From Pediococcus claussenii ATCC BAA-344 (GTDB taxonomy: Bacteria > Bacillota > Bacilli > Lactobacillales > Lactobacillaceae), in contig NC_016605.1 of the NCBI RefSeq assembly GCF_000237995.1, positions 1,116,001 to 1,180,000 on the forward strand: DNA of 64,000 nucleotides, read 5' to 3'. Position 1 is the stretch's first letter. Each line of letters opens with the position of its first letter. The notes beneath the pieces were generated by a model. It ran no database searches. It saw only the letters and a list, made by a program, of their open reading frames with translations, and was not told where the DNA came from. Both the position numbers and the translations under genes were made by a program. This document shows, one piece after another, positions 46,829 to 54,970 of the stretch.

Positions 46829-48358
46829 TTATAATCCCCTTTTAAAATCTTCGGCTACTTTCATATCAGTTGGCCACGGTGTATCAACACCACGGACTTT
46901 TTGATATGGATCCTCACCTTTTCCAGCTAAAACAACAACATCCCCATCGTTGCTTCCGTTTATTGCTTGCTCAATTGCTTTTTTTCGATCTAAAATTCGG
47001 TGAACTTCAACCGATCCCGGAATGATATTTTCTTCAATTTCGTTAAGAATATCATCTGGATTTTCAAATCCTGGATCATCCGTAGTAAGATAGGCAACAT
47101 CTGCCTGTGCACTAAGAGCCTGTCCAAACCCCGCACGACGTGACAATCCCTTATCACCAGGGCTTCCAACAACTACGCGAATCATTCCATTGGGATACTG
47201 TGTTCTCAAAAACCTTAATAACGCATTTAAGCTAGCAAAATTATGAGCATAGTCAACAAATACCATACCATGATGCGGAATCTTTAAATGTTCCATACGC
47301 CCTGGAATCACCACTAAACTTAATGGCTCGATAGCATCCTGTCGACTCGCCCCCGCAAGAGCACTAGCAATTAAAGCTGCCGTTGCATTTTCTTGATTAT
47401 AATCACCTGGTACATTTACCTGATACTCACCCGCAACATTGAGCTTTTCGGCTTTATCAGTGTTAGCAATGACTTGCATCTTATCAGTATCAATCTGGTC
47501 TACGAGATTATTAATCGCAAAATCCGGCTTCTGTCGCTCTTTTGCAGTACTGTTTTGCTCAAATAAATAAATATCTGAATTCTCATGTCCAGCCTTCGCA
47601 GTTGCCAAAATATCGGAAAATCGATCCGTTGCAGCATTAATAATAACTTGCTTTGAATTAACCATTAACTGCATCTTGCAATGCAAATAATCCTCAAAAT
47701 CTTTATGCTCATTACGACCAATGTGGTCAGGAGTAATATTTAAGAAAATTCCAACGTTAAACTGCAATCCAAACACTCTATTTCTTAGATATGATTGTGA
47801 CGAAACTTCCATGACGAGGTACTTCATCCCATTATCGACGGATACCCGCATGTCGTGAAATAAATCCATTGATTCAGGTGTTGTAAGATCTGATTTGAAC
47901 TGATCCTCTGCCTTAGGTCCAACAATTCGATCAATTGTTGAAAATAACGCCACTTGATGTGGATATTTATTTTCTAAAATACTATGTGTAAAGTACGCTG
48001 AGCTTGTTTTCCCCTTTGTGCCTGTAATTCCAATAATAAATAATTCATCCTGAGGACAACCATAATATGTAGCAGAAAGAACCGCCATGGCCTTTGCAAC
48101 ATCAGTTACAATTAAGGCAGTCATGCCGGTTCCTTCCTGCAATTCAGTTTCCGCAACGTAAACCGTGGCTCCGTTGGTTTGAGCTTTGGTCAAATACTCA
48201 GGCTTGAAATTACCCTTACAGAAAAACATATCATCTTTTTCTGACGTTCTTGAATCATACGTAATTCCATCAACTTGTTTCACTCCTGAGTCAATAAACT
48301 TACTCAGTAGTTGATATTTATCCAAGATTGCCTTTGCTTTGGCAATTTCAAGTTTCAT
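46829..48358 (-). CDS. murE: UDP-MurNAc-L-Ala-D-Glu ligase MurE, likely L-lysine type
   Basis: Adds the third stem-peptide residue. 509 residues with ATP-binding GITGTKGKTSSAYF, central KMN-type region and the C-terminal binding domain. The amino-acid specificity motif reads DDPG instead of the DNPR of meso-DAP enzymes, arguing for lysine or another non-DAP substrate. It precedes the ATP-grasp ligase by one base, so wall-peptide synthesis and bridge formation are transcribed together. Confidence 0.92.
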   Translation of the reverse strand: MKLEIAKAKAILDKYQLLSKFIDSGVKQVDGITYDSRTSEKDDMFFCKGNFKPEYLTKAQTNGATVYVAETELQEGTGMTALIVTDVAKAMAVLSATYYGCPQDELFIIGITGTKGKTSSAYFTHSILENKYPHQVALFSTIDRIVGPKAEDQFKSDLTTPESMDLFHDMRVSVDNGMKYLVMEVSSQSYLRNRVFGLQFNVGIFLNITPDHIGRNEHKDFEDYLHCKMQLMVNSKQVIINAATDRFSDILATAKAGHENSDIYLFEQNSTAKERQKPDFAINNLVDQIDTDKMQVIANTDKAEKLNVAGEYQVNVPGDYNQENATAALIASALAGASRQDAIEPLSLVVIPGRMEHLKIPHHGMVFVDYAHNFASLNALLRFLRTQYPNGMIRVVVGSPGDKGLSRRAGFGQALSAQADVAYLTTDDPGFENPDDILNEIEENIIPGSVEVHRILDRKKAIEQAINGSNDGDVVVLAGKGEDPYQKVRGVDTPWPTDMKVAEDFKRGL

Positions 48359-48371
48359 CTGCTCATCTCCA

Positions 48372-50252
48372 CTAAATTTGTGTTCGCTTTACTAAATCAA
48401 CTGTATTAGCAGAAGTTTCTTCTGGGAAATATACTTGATACCATAAAATGAACGTATAGATTGTAAAAATCTTTTGCATGCTTGATTTTCCGTTAACATG
48501 CTCTTCCAAAATATGCATTAAAGCTTCTGGTTTAAAGAATTTCTTCGCAACATCTGAATTAAAAGCTTCTTCAATTCGTTTTCGATACTTGTCTTCCTTA
48601 ATCCAATTAGCAATTGGAGATGGGAAACCAAGTTTTTCTTTTTTAGCAACTTTTTCTGGTAATTCGGCTTCAGCGGCACGACGAAGGGATACCTTAGTTT
48701 CATCCTTATGAATACGTGTTTTAATTGGCATGGTAGCCGCAAATTTAGCAACTTCACGATCAACTAAAGGTGTACGAACTTCCAAAGAATTAGCCATACT
48801 CATTCGGTCAGCCTTGTGCAAAATATCAAATGGCAACCAAGTATTAATATCGAAATATTGCATTTGCGTCATCTCATCTTTGCCTGCAACTTCATCAAAA
48901 ATGTGCTTCGTATATGCACCAGTATCGACATTTAAACTTGGATCCTTAAGAATCTTATCGCGATCATCTTGGTTAAATACATAATTAACCCGATAATAAC
49001 GTTCACTAAGGGGCTGTGCACCACGTGTTAAGAAACGCTTCCCATGGAAACGGGGTAACCCAGAAACTGCTTTAGCAAGTCCCTTACGTATTATCTTTGG
49101 TACCATCTTCTGGTAACGCTCAAATGTGAATGATTCCAAATACGTATTGTACCCACCGAAAAATTCATCGGCTCCTTCGCCAGACAAAGCAACTTTAACA
49201 TTTTCACGAGTTCCTTTTGAAAGGTAGAATAACTGCATCGCTGAAGGATTAGACAGTGGTTCATCCATGTAATACATGATAGTTGGTAGGATATCAAAAT
49301 AATCATCCCCATCCATGTATAGAGGAGTATTCTTTTGCTTAATTTCCTTAGCAAATTCTGTAGAATAACTTAACTCGCTATATTTGGAATCTTCAAACCC
49401 AATTGAAAATGATTGAATTGGCTTAAACTTAGCTGCTTCAGCTAAAACATAGCTTGAATCAATTCCACTAGATAGGAAACTCCCCACTTCTACATCAGCA
49501 ATCATGTGTGCATCAACTGAATCGTGCACAATTGTTCGGATTTTTTTAGCGTCTTCTTCAATTGTTTGGTTTTCATCAATGTGGTCATAATTAAACTTGA
49601 AGTAAGTATGGGTCTCAGTTTTTCCATTCCGATGAATGAAGTATGTTCCAGGAAGTAGTTTGTATACATTCTTGAACATTGTTTCTTTAGATGGAATAAA
49701 CTCAAAACTTAAATGAATTGGTAACAATTCCTTATTAAATTCCTTGTTGAATTTAGGATGTTCCAAAAACGCCTTGATTTCTGATCCCCATAAAAATGTT
49801 TCATCATCGTCATAATAATATAATGGCTTAATTCCAAAGTGGTCACGTGCTCCAAACACCTCATCATTTTCGATGTCATAAATCACAAAAGCATACATAC
49901 CACGTAACTTTTGTAACAAATCAGGTCCCCATGCATCGTAACCATGAATTAAAACTTCTGAATCAACGTCCGTCTTAAACACATATCCTAATTCTTTTAG
50001 TTCTTCACGAACTTCTTTATAATTATAGATTTCACCATTAAAGGTCAGTACTTTGGTTTCCGTACTATTCATCATCGGTTGGCGACCATGCGCCAAATCG
50101 ATAATTGAAAGTCGTCTGAATCCCATTGAAGCTTTTTCATTTTGGAAATATGCCTCGTCATCAGGCCCACGGTGCTTAATCCGATCAGCCATTGAGTGAA
50201 CGACATTCTTATCTACATTACTTTGGTTAACGTACCCTACAAAACCGCACAT
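48372..50252 (-). CDS. asnB: Asparagine synthetase, glutamine-hydrolysing
   Basis: A 626-residue class II glutamine amidotransferase. Cys2 (MCGFVGYV) is the amidase nucleophile. The synthetase domain has the PP-loop LSSGIDSSYVLAEA and LSGEGADEFFGGY. Family reaction: Asp plus Gln plus ATP to Asn. In Lactococcus the related AsnH amidates D-Asp in the wall bridge. First gene of the asnB-murE-ligase-racD operon, so either L-Asn synthesis or wall-precursor amidation is possible. Confidence 0.92.
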   Translation of the reverse strand: MCGFVGYVNQSNVDKNVVHSMADRIKHRGPDDEAYFQNEKASMGFRRLSIIDLAHGRQPMMNSTETKVLTFNGEIYNYKEVREELKELGYVFKTDVDSEVLIHGYDAWGPDLLQKLRGMYAFVIYDIENDEVFGARDHFGIKPLYYYDDDETFLWGSEIKAFLEHPKFNKEFNKELLPIHLSFEFIPSKETMFKNVYKLLPGTYFIHRNGKTETHTYFKFNYDHIDENQTIEEDAKKIRTIVHDSVDAHMIADVEVGSFLSSGIDSSYVLAEAAKFKPIQSFSIGFEDSKYSELSYSTEFAKEIKQKNTPLYMDGDDYFDILPTIMYYMDEPLSNPSAMQLFYLSKGTRENVKVALSGEGADEFFGGYNTYLESFTFERYQKMVPKIIRKGLAKAVSGLPRFHGKRFLTRGAQPLSERYYRVNYVFNQDDRDKILKDPSLNVDTGAYTKHIFDEVAGKDEMTQMQYFDINTWLPFDILHKADRMSMANSLEVRTPLVDREVAKFAATMPIKTRIHKDETKVSLRRAAEAELPEKVAKKEKLGFPSPIANWIKEDKYRKRIEEAFNSDVAKKFFKPEALMHILEEHVNGKSSMQKIFTIYTFILWYQVYFPEETSANTVDLVKRTQI

Positions 50253-50367
50253 GTTTTTGTCCCCTTTGAATAATAAAAATTATTTAACTGACTTTCGTCA
50301 CAACACAAATTATTTTATCAAATTAACGCCTTAAATACTACTATTGTAAGATTTTCATAACCTTTAA

Positions 50368-50712
50368 TTAAACTAAACTTAGGAGGGTTAAATTATTTTC
50401 TAACAAACCAGAGTTAGCCTTTAAAGCCATTGTATCCCATTTTAAGTTCAAAGATATTTTCAAATTTGTTTCTAAATAACGAAATGTATCGGCATTAACA
50501 TAAAAATCCCCTAATGAACTACCGAACAAAATATTATATGAATCTGGCAGTTGCTTTTTCTTAATAATAATTAACTGATATTTTAACCCATTTTCAAGTA
50601 GTTCATTGGAAAACGGACCAATACCATCATCCAGATCAATAATTCCAACCGTATCTTCAGTAAAAAAAGGCCGTACCTTTTCATAGGCATCATCGGAAAA
50701 AAGAATTTTCAT
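50368..50712 (-). CDS. HesB/IscA-like small protein
   Basis: A 114-residue protein of the iron-sulfur cluster biosynthesis-like (IscA-type) fold found in lactobacilli, with the pattern DDAYEKVRPF and NILFGSSLGDFYVNADTFRYL. It has no conserved cysteine, so a true scaffold role is doubtful. Six bases after the TetR gene, so probably cotranscribed with it. Confidence 0.65.
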   Translation of the reverse strand: MKILFSDDAYEKVRPFFTEDTVGIIDLDDGIGPFSNELLENGLKYQLIIIKKKQLPDSYNILFGSSLGDFYVNADTFRYLETNLKISLNLKWDTMALKANSGLLENNLTLLSLV

Positions 50713-50718
50713 AAATTT

Positions 50719-51267
50719 CTATCCCCTATCTAAAACTTTTATGAATTCCACTGCCTTCTCATATAGCGCACTCCTTGAGCAAGATTTCGCTTCAACCTGA
50801 AGTCCATTATGAAAAGTTAATAGCAACCCAACCAGATTATCCTTCGAAGCTGCCGAATCTTTCGAAATCACCCTCTGAATACTTTTCCTATATTCGTTGA
50901 AAATATTATCAACCATCCCTGTTACTGATCGATATTCTCTAGTACCAACCGCGTCAACGGCCATACATCCTCTGGGGAAAACATCATTTTCCCAGTCCAT
51001 CACTAGTAGATCACAAAGAATTTCGTTCTTTGCTTTATTTTGTTTTTCAATAACCTGAAGTGTTCGTTTAAAAAGTCTCGTATAATACCCCAATGCCACG
51101 ATGTAAAGCTCTTCCTTATTTCCAAATTTATTATATAAACTTTGTGGCTTTACATGAACAAATTCGGCAACTTTTCTCATGGTTGTCGCTTCAAAATCAT
51201 TTTCCCAAAAGAAAAGCATTAACCCTTTTAAAACAGAGTCAACATCAAACTCAGTTTTTCTCGCCAT
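50719..51267 (-). CDS. TetR family transcriptional regulator
   Basis: A 182-residue repressor with an N-terminal helix-turn-helix (TMRKVAEFVHVKPQSLYNKF). The C-terminal ligand domain has a Cys near PRGCMAVDAVG, as in AcrR-type members. Ligand unknown. The ATG at 51267 follows GGAAAG; upstream in-frame codons are less likely. An operator-like palindrome overlaps its own promoter. Confidence 0.9.
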   Translation of the reverse strand: MARKTEFDVDSVLKGLMLFFWENDFEATTMRKVAEFVHVKPQSLYNKFGNKEELYIVALGYYTRLFKRTLQVIEKQNKAKNEILCDLLVMDWENDVFPRGCMAVDAVGTREYRSVTGMVDNIFNEYRKSIQRVISKDSAASKDNLVGLLLTFHNGLQVEAKSCSRSALYEKAVEFIKVLDRG

Positions 51268-51293
51268 ATTTCTACTTTCCTCCCAACACAATT

Positions 51294-51326
51294 ACTATAC
51301 AATATATTTAACGAACGTTCAATAAT
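51294..51326 (-). promoter_or_regulatory. tetR promoter with overlapping palindrome
   Basis: TTGAAC at 51322-51317, 17-base spacer, TATAGT at 51299-51294 on the minus strand. The perfect core GAACGTTC at 51313-51320 within an imperfect palindrome (51307-51326) overlaps the -35 box, consistent with autorepression by the TetR protein. Confidence 0.7.
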
Positions 51327-51400
51327 TATTTAAAGAATACTATTTTCATCATTTAAAACCTATTAAGTCCAAAAACATATTTTTATCAGGCAAAACTTGT

Positions 51401-51447
51401 TTAAAATAAAATTCACTTTTACAATCGTTTTCGTTGTAAAAGTGAAT
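51401..51447 (-). terminator. Terminator of the GadC-like transporter gene
   Basis: A 14-bp perfect stem, ATTCACTTTTACAA with its complement (51411-51447), followed on the minus strand by TTTTATTTTA. Confidence 0.85.
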
Positions 51448-51526
51448 ACAAGGTAAGTTCCTAATATTAAATTGAATAAAATATTACGAAGAATAATGAT
51501 ACTACTCTTAGTTATTTAAAATAAAA

Positions 51527-53086
51527 TCATCTTGATTCATGATTATCAATAAAATTATTAACCTGGGACTCCTTTTTTTCAACATCTTTTTCAATCAACT
51601 TTATATCATGCTGAACACGTCCCTTTGGATAAATACTTTTCTGAATTTTATTTATATCACTTCTCTTAACTGTCCAATTATAACCACCCACGTCAGGAAC
51701 TCTGCTCCCAATCTCGTACGTTAATTCTGTAATTATAACAATTACAGCAAAGAAAATGACCATAATCATCGTATAGGTGCCCGATTTTATTCCTGTTATA
51801 TGCTGATTTGGAATAAATGTTGAGTAGAAAACAATTATTGATGATAATAAACCAATTGAAGCAATACCATACTGTCCCATTTTGCCACCAGGAATAACAA
51901 AGTCTCGATGGACCTTGTCTTTTTGATTAATTTGTTTCAAATACGCCGTAAAAATTAACACGTAAGTTACCAAATACAACATAACAGTTAATGCCATAGC
52001 CATTTGGTAAGCATTATTGTCACCACCAAAGATAACCGTTAATACCCCACTGATAATTGTTACAATTCCTCCTTGCAAAAATATCAATCTAACCGGAACA
52101 TTTTTTTTGTTAACCTGCATGAAATATCGAGGTAAAATACCGTCTTCGGCAGTCACAAAAAGTGATTTAACCGGTCCTATAATCCACGAACTAATTTCAC
52201 CAATCATTCCGAATGCCATCAAAAGTCCAATAATATAAACGCCCCAGCCCAAAAATGGTATTGTATCATTAAACATTTGACTAACAGCTTGAATCACACC
52301 TTGATTCAATGTTAAGTCTTTGACTGGCACTACAGCCGCTACTGATAATCCTCCGAGGGAATCAATTAAAATTGCAAAAACTACCAAAGTTAAAAGTGCG
52401 ATCGGATAATTCCTTTTGGGTCGTTCCAAATTATTAATATATGACGCAGACGCTTCAATACCTGTAAATGCAAGTACGTACGGGACAATTGTGTCTAAAG
52501 AAAAATTTTGTTTTAGGGTGGCTAAATTGCTCGAAACATTAGTATCAAACTGAACGTGACCTGCTGAGAAAAAATATACCAACCCAAGGATCAGTAAAAC
52601 AATTGAAGGAAATACAATTCCAGAATAAAAACTAACGTTAACTAATTTTTCAGTTTTGCCAACTCCCCCCAATTGCCAAAATGTCATTCCCCAATATATT
52701 ACCAAGAAGGCGATCCATTTTATAATTGGATTATCGTTTAGCTCTGGCCAGTTAAACACGTATGAAATTGCACCTATAATAAAATAAATCATAGTTATAA
52801 AATTAACGGTAATTTGTAACCATTGAAAAAATACAGCCATAAAACCAAATCTTGATCCCAAAATGTTCTTAACCCAAGTAAAAACACCACCATCTTCGTT
52901 GCCATCAATGGTCGCAAGTTCTGCCGAACAAAGTGCAACAGGTAAAAACCAAATAATACCTGCGAAAATTAAGTAAAGTACAGAAAGTAATCCCGACTGT
53001 GCAAAAGCAGGATATTCATCAGCTGACATTAACATTGCTGCTGTTAGCGTAAAAAATCCCATTAAGTTTATTTTTTTGGTTTCCAT
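51527..53086 (-). CDS. APC-family amino-acid antiporter, GadC-like
   Basis: A 519-residue transporter with about 12 membrane segments. It closely follows the GadC pattern: LMSADEYPAFAQSGL, GNEDGGVFTWV, FTGIEASASYINNLERP and a post-membrane tail with PKGR, comparable to the GadC C-plug. Antiporters of this group exchange glutamate/GABA or other amino acids in acid resistance. No gadB decarboxylase is nearby, so the substrate is open. It has its own promoter and terminator. Confidence 0.87.
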   Translation of the reverse strand: METKKINLMGFFTLTAAMLMSADEYPAFAQSGLLSVLYLIFAGIIWFLPVALCSAELATIDGNEDGGVFTWVKNILGSRFGFMAVFFQWLQITVNFITMIYFIIGAISYVFNWPELNDNPIIKWIAFLVIYWGMTFWQLGGVGKTEKLVNVSFYSGIVFPSIVLLILGLVYFFSAGHVQFDTNVSSNLATLKQNFSLDTIVPYVLAFTGIEASASYINNLERPKRNYPIALLTLVVFAILIDSLGGLSVAAVVPVKDLTLNQGVIQAVSQMFNDTIPFLGWGVYIIGLLMAFGMIGEISSWIIGPVKSLFVTAEDGILPRYFMQVNKKNVPVRLIFLQGGIVTIISGVLTVIFGGDNNAYQMAMALTVMLYLVTYVLIFTAYLKQINQKDKVHRDFVIPGGKMGQYGIASIGLLSSIIVFYSTFIPNQHITGIKSGTYTMIMVIFFAVIVIITELTYEIGSRVPDVGGYNWTVKRSDINKIQKSIYPKGRVQHDIKLIEKDVEKKESQVNNFIDNHESR

Positions 53087-53110
53087 AAGATTCCTCCCAT
53101 ATTAGTTACT

Positions 53111-53140
53111 ATTCTAATACGCATACTTCCCTATTGACAA
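53111..53140 (-). promoter_or_regulatory. Promoter of the GadC-like gene
   Basis: TTGTCA at 53140-53135, 18-base spacer, TAGAAT at 53116-53111 on the minus strand, just before the start region. Confidence 0.6.
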
Positions 53141-53207
53141 TTTTTTTGCAAATAACCCATTTCGTTTCATCATTTTCTATAAATGAAACTAATTTACTTC
53201 CCATTTT

Positions 53208-53235
53208 TTAACAATTCTGCTAAACTACTTAGATA
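53208..53235 (+). promoter_or_regulatory. Promoter of the cysE-cysK transcript
   Basis: TTAACA at 53208-53213, 16-base spacer, TAGATA at 53230-53235. It places the transcript start about 15 bases before the leader reading frame and about 235 before cysE. Confidence 0.6.
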
Positions 53236-53257
53236 AATGAGACAGGAGGAATGGAAG

Positions 53258-53347
53258 ATGAAAAAAACATTTGTATGTTGTATGGGTCTTAACAGTCAGC
53301 TGAGCCCAAGCTTTAATCATCTTTCAATTCCTAATTTTAGTTGTTAA
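53258..53347 (+). CDS. Candidate Cys-codon leader peptide
   Basis: A 29-codon frame with ATG at 53258, nine bases after GGAGG. It encodes MKKTFVCCMG at the start and ends NFSC before TAA. Two adjacent Cys codons (residues 7 and 8) and one just before the stop are striking in so short a frame. It lies between the promoter and the terminator in front of cysE, which is the layout of an attenuation leader. Inference, not a tested peptide. Confidence 0.65.
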   Translation: MKKTFVCCMGLNSQLSPSFNHLSIPNFSC

Positions 53348-53401
53348 TGGATCAAGTCTTGTTTATTTAGGTTCACTAACTAATTTGATTATTGCAGTGT
53401 A

Positions 53402-53453
53402 GATCCACTCCCGGGCTTGGTCCATCTTTGATTAGCAGGGAGTGGGTCTTTTT
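53402..53453 (+). terminator. Attenuator terminator before cysE
   Basis: GATCCACTCCC (53402-53412) pairs with GGGAGTGGGTC (53438-53448) over 11 bp, followed by TTTTT. It lies 23 bases before the cysE start codon, so it must be read through for cysE-cysK expression. TGGATC at 53348-53353 is complementary to its 5' arm. Confidence 0.85.
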
Positions 53454-53475
53454 AACTTCAGGAGCGAGTTTAACA

Positions 53476-53970
53476 ATGTTTGAAACTATTGATAGTATAA
53501 TTCAGCGTGATCCGGCAGCTAGAAGTCGTTTACAGGTTCTGCTTACCTACCCTGGTGTACTGGCGTTGCGTTGGTACCGGGTGGCTTCTTTTCTTTGGAA
53601 TCATCATTTAAAGTTACTAGCTGAAATCATCACTAATATAACGAGACGACGAACAGGCATAGAAATTCATCCAGCAGCTCAGATTGGAAAACGTTTGTTT
53701 ATTGACCACGGGATTGGAGTTGTAATCGGTGAAACTGCAATAATTGGAGATGACGTAACTTTAATGCATGGTGTTACATTAGGAGCTAGGAGAACAGTCA
53801 CTGGAAAACGCCATCCAACCGTTAAAAATGATGTACTCATTGGAGCTAACGCGTTACTTTTGGGAGATATTACTATTGATAATGGAGCTAAAATCGGCGC
53901 TGGTGCGGTGGTTTTGCATAGTGTCTTACCTAATCAAACAGTTGTGGGCTCTCCAGCTAAACCAATTTAA
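53476..53970 (+). CDS. cysE: Serine O-acetyltransferase
   Basis: Makes O-acetylserine from serine and acetyl-CoA, the first step of cysteine synthesis. The C-terminal left-handed beta-helix of hexapeptide repeats is visible (IGKRLFIDHGIGVVIGET, GDDVTLMHGVTLGA, IGANALLLGDITI). At 164 residues it is the short CysE form. The start is placed at ATG 53476 with GGAG upstream, because the frame further upstream runs through the terminator. Cotranscribed with cysK. Confidence 0.94.
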   Translation: MFETIDSIIQRDPAARSRLQVLLTYPGVLALRWYRVASFLWNHHLKLLAEIITNITRRRTGIEIHPAAQIGKRLFIDHGIGVVIGETAIIGDDVTLMHGVTLGARRTVTGKRHPTVKNDVLIGANALLLGDITIDNGAKIGAGAVVLHSVLPNQTVVGSPAKPI

Positions 53971-53991
53971 TTCTAAGGAGATAATTATATT

Positions 53992-54909
53992 ATGATAAAA
54001 AAAGAAAGTATTTTAGACTATATTGGAAAAACGCCAATTATCAAGTTACAGCGTAGTGTGCCTGCGGGTGTTGCCGATGTTTACGTTAAATTAGAGTATT
54101 TCAATGAAGCGGGCTCCGTTAAGGATCGCATTGCTCTTAAACTAATTGAACATGCTGAAAAAACTGGTGATTTAACTAAAGATGTAACCCTTATTGAACC
54201 AACTTCAGGCAATACCGGAATTGGAATTGCTGCGGTTGCTGCTGCTAAGGGATACAAAGCTATCTTGGTTATGCCTGATACTGCGAGTGAAGAAAGAAAG
54301 CAAATCATGAAGGCTTACGGTGCAACACTCATTGAAACACCCGGTTCAGAAGGAATTAAAGGATCTATCAAAGTCGTAGAAGAATATACAAAAGACAGCA
54401 AATATCTATCGCTTAATCAATTCGTGAACGAGATCAACCCACTTGCTCATTATGAAACAACCGGACCTGAAATTGTTGACTACTTTGATGGCACTCCAGA
54501 TGCTTTCGTAGCTGGAATCGGAACAGGTGGAACACTATCAGGAACAGGAAAGTTTTTAAAAGAAACTAATACAAACATTGAAATTATTGGTGTTGAACCC
54601 GCTACATCTGCAATTTTAAATGGTGGAAAACCAGGCAAACATCCTATTCAAGGAATTGGAACTGGATTTGTTCCAGACACACTCGATACAAATATTTATG
54701 ATTCAGTAACCGACGTAACTGGCGATGATGCGGTTAATACTGCGCGCATGCTTGGCAAAAATGAAGGAATCTTACTTGGCTTCTCCGGTGGAGCGGCCGT
54801 ATGGGCAGCAATTGAGAAAGCTAAAACAATGCAACCAGGTCAAAAAATTCTAGCCTTAGCAGCTGACAATGGCGAACGTTATCTGTCTACATCACTTTAC
54901 AAAGACTAA
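53992..54909 (+). CDS. cysK: Cysteine synthase A
   Basis: PLP enzyme forming cysteine from O-acetylserine and sulfide. 305 residues. PLP lysine in NEAGSVKDRIAL, phosphate-binding PTSGNTGIG and GIGTGGTLSGTG are present. It starts 22 bases after cysE and ends at a strong terminator. Confidence 0.96.
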   Translation: MIKKESILDYIGKTPIIKLQRSVPAGVADVYVKLEYFNEAGSVKDRIALKLIEHAEKTGDLTKDVTLIEPTSGNTGIGIAAVAAAKGYKAILVMPDTASEERKQIMKAYGATLIETPGSEGIKGSIKVVEEYTKDSKYLSLNQFVNEINPLAHYETTGPEIVDYFDGTPDAFVAGIGTGGTLSGTGKFLKETNTNIEIIGVEPATSAILNGGKPGKHPIQGIGTGFVPDTLDTNIYDSVTDVTGDDAVNTARMLGKNEGILLGFSGGAAVWAAIEKAKTMQPGQKILALAADNGERYLSTSLYKD

Positions 54910-54925
54910 TCTATTTATTTTTCAT

Positions 54926-54960
54926 ACAAAAAAGGCCATCAAAATGATGGCCTTTTTTGT
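54926..54960 (+). terminator. Bidirectional terminator of cysE-cysK
   Basis: AAAAAAGGCCATCA pairs with TGATGGCCTTTTTT. It also serves the convergent nuclease gene, whose stop lies 11 bases beyond it. Confidence 0.92.
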
Positions 54961-54970
54961 ATTATATATA

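Noticed and set aside
53251-53292. Alternative leader frame from ATG 53251 with one Cys codon
   Set aside because: Its ATG is only one base after GGAGG, too close for initiation; the frame at 53258 has normal spacing.
53392-53475. Longer cysE with 28 extra N-terminal codons
   Set aside because: The added part would translate the attenuator terminator and has no ribosome site; the normal CysE start is at 53476.
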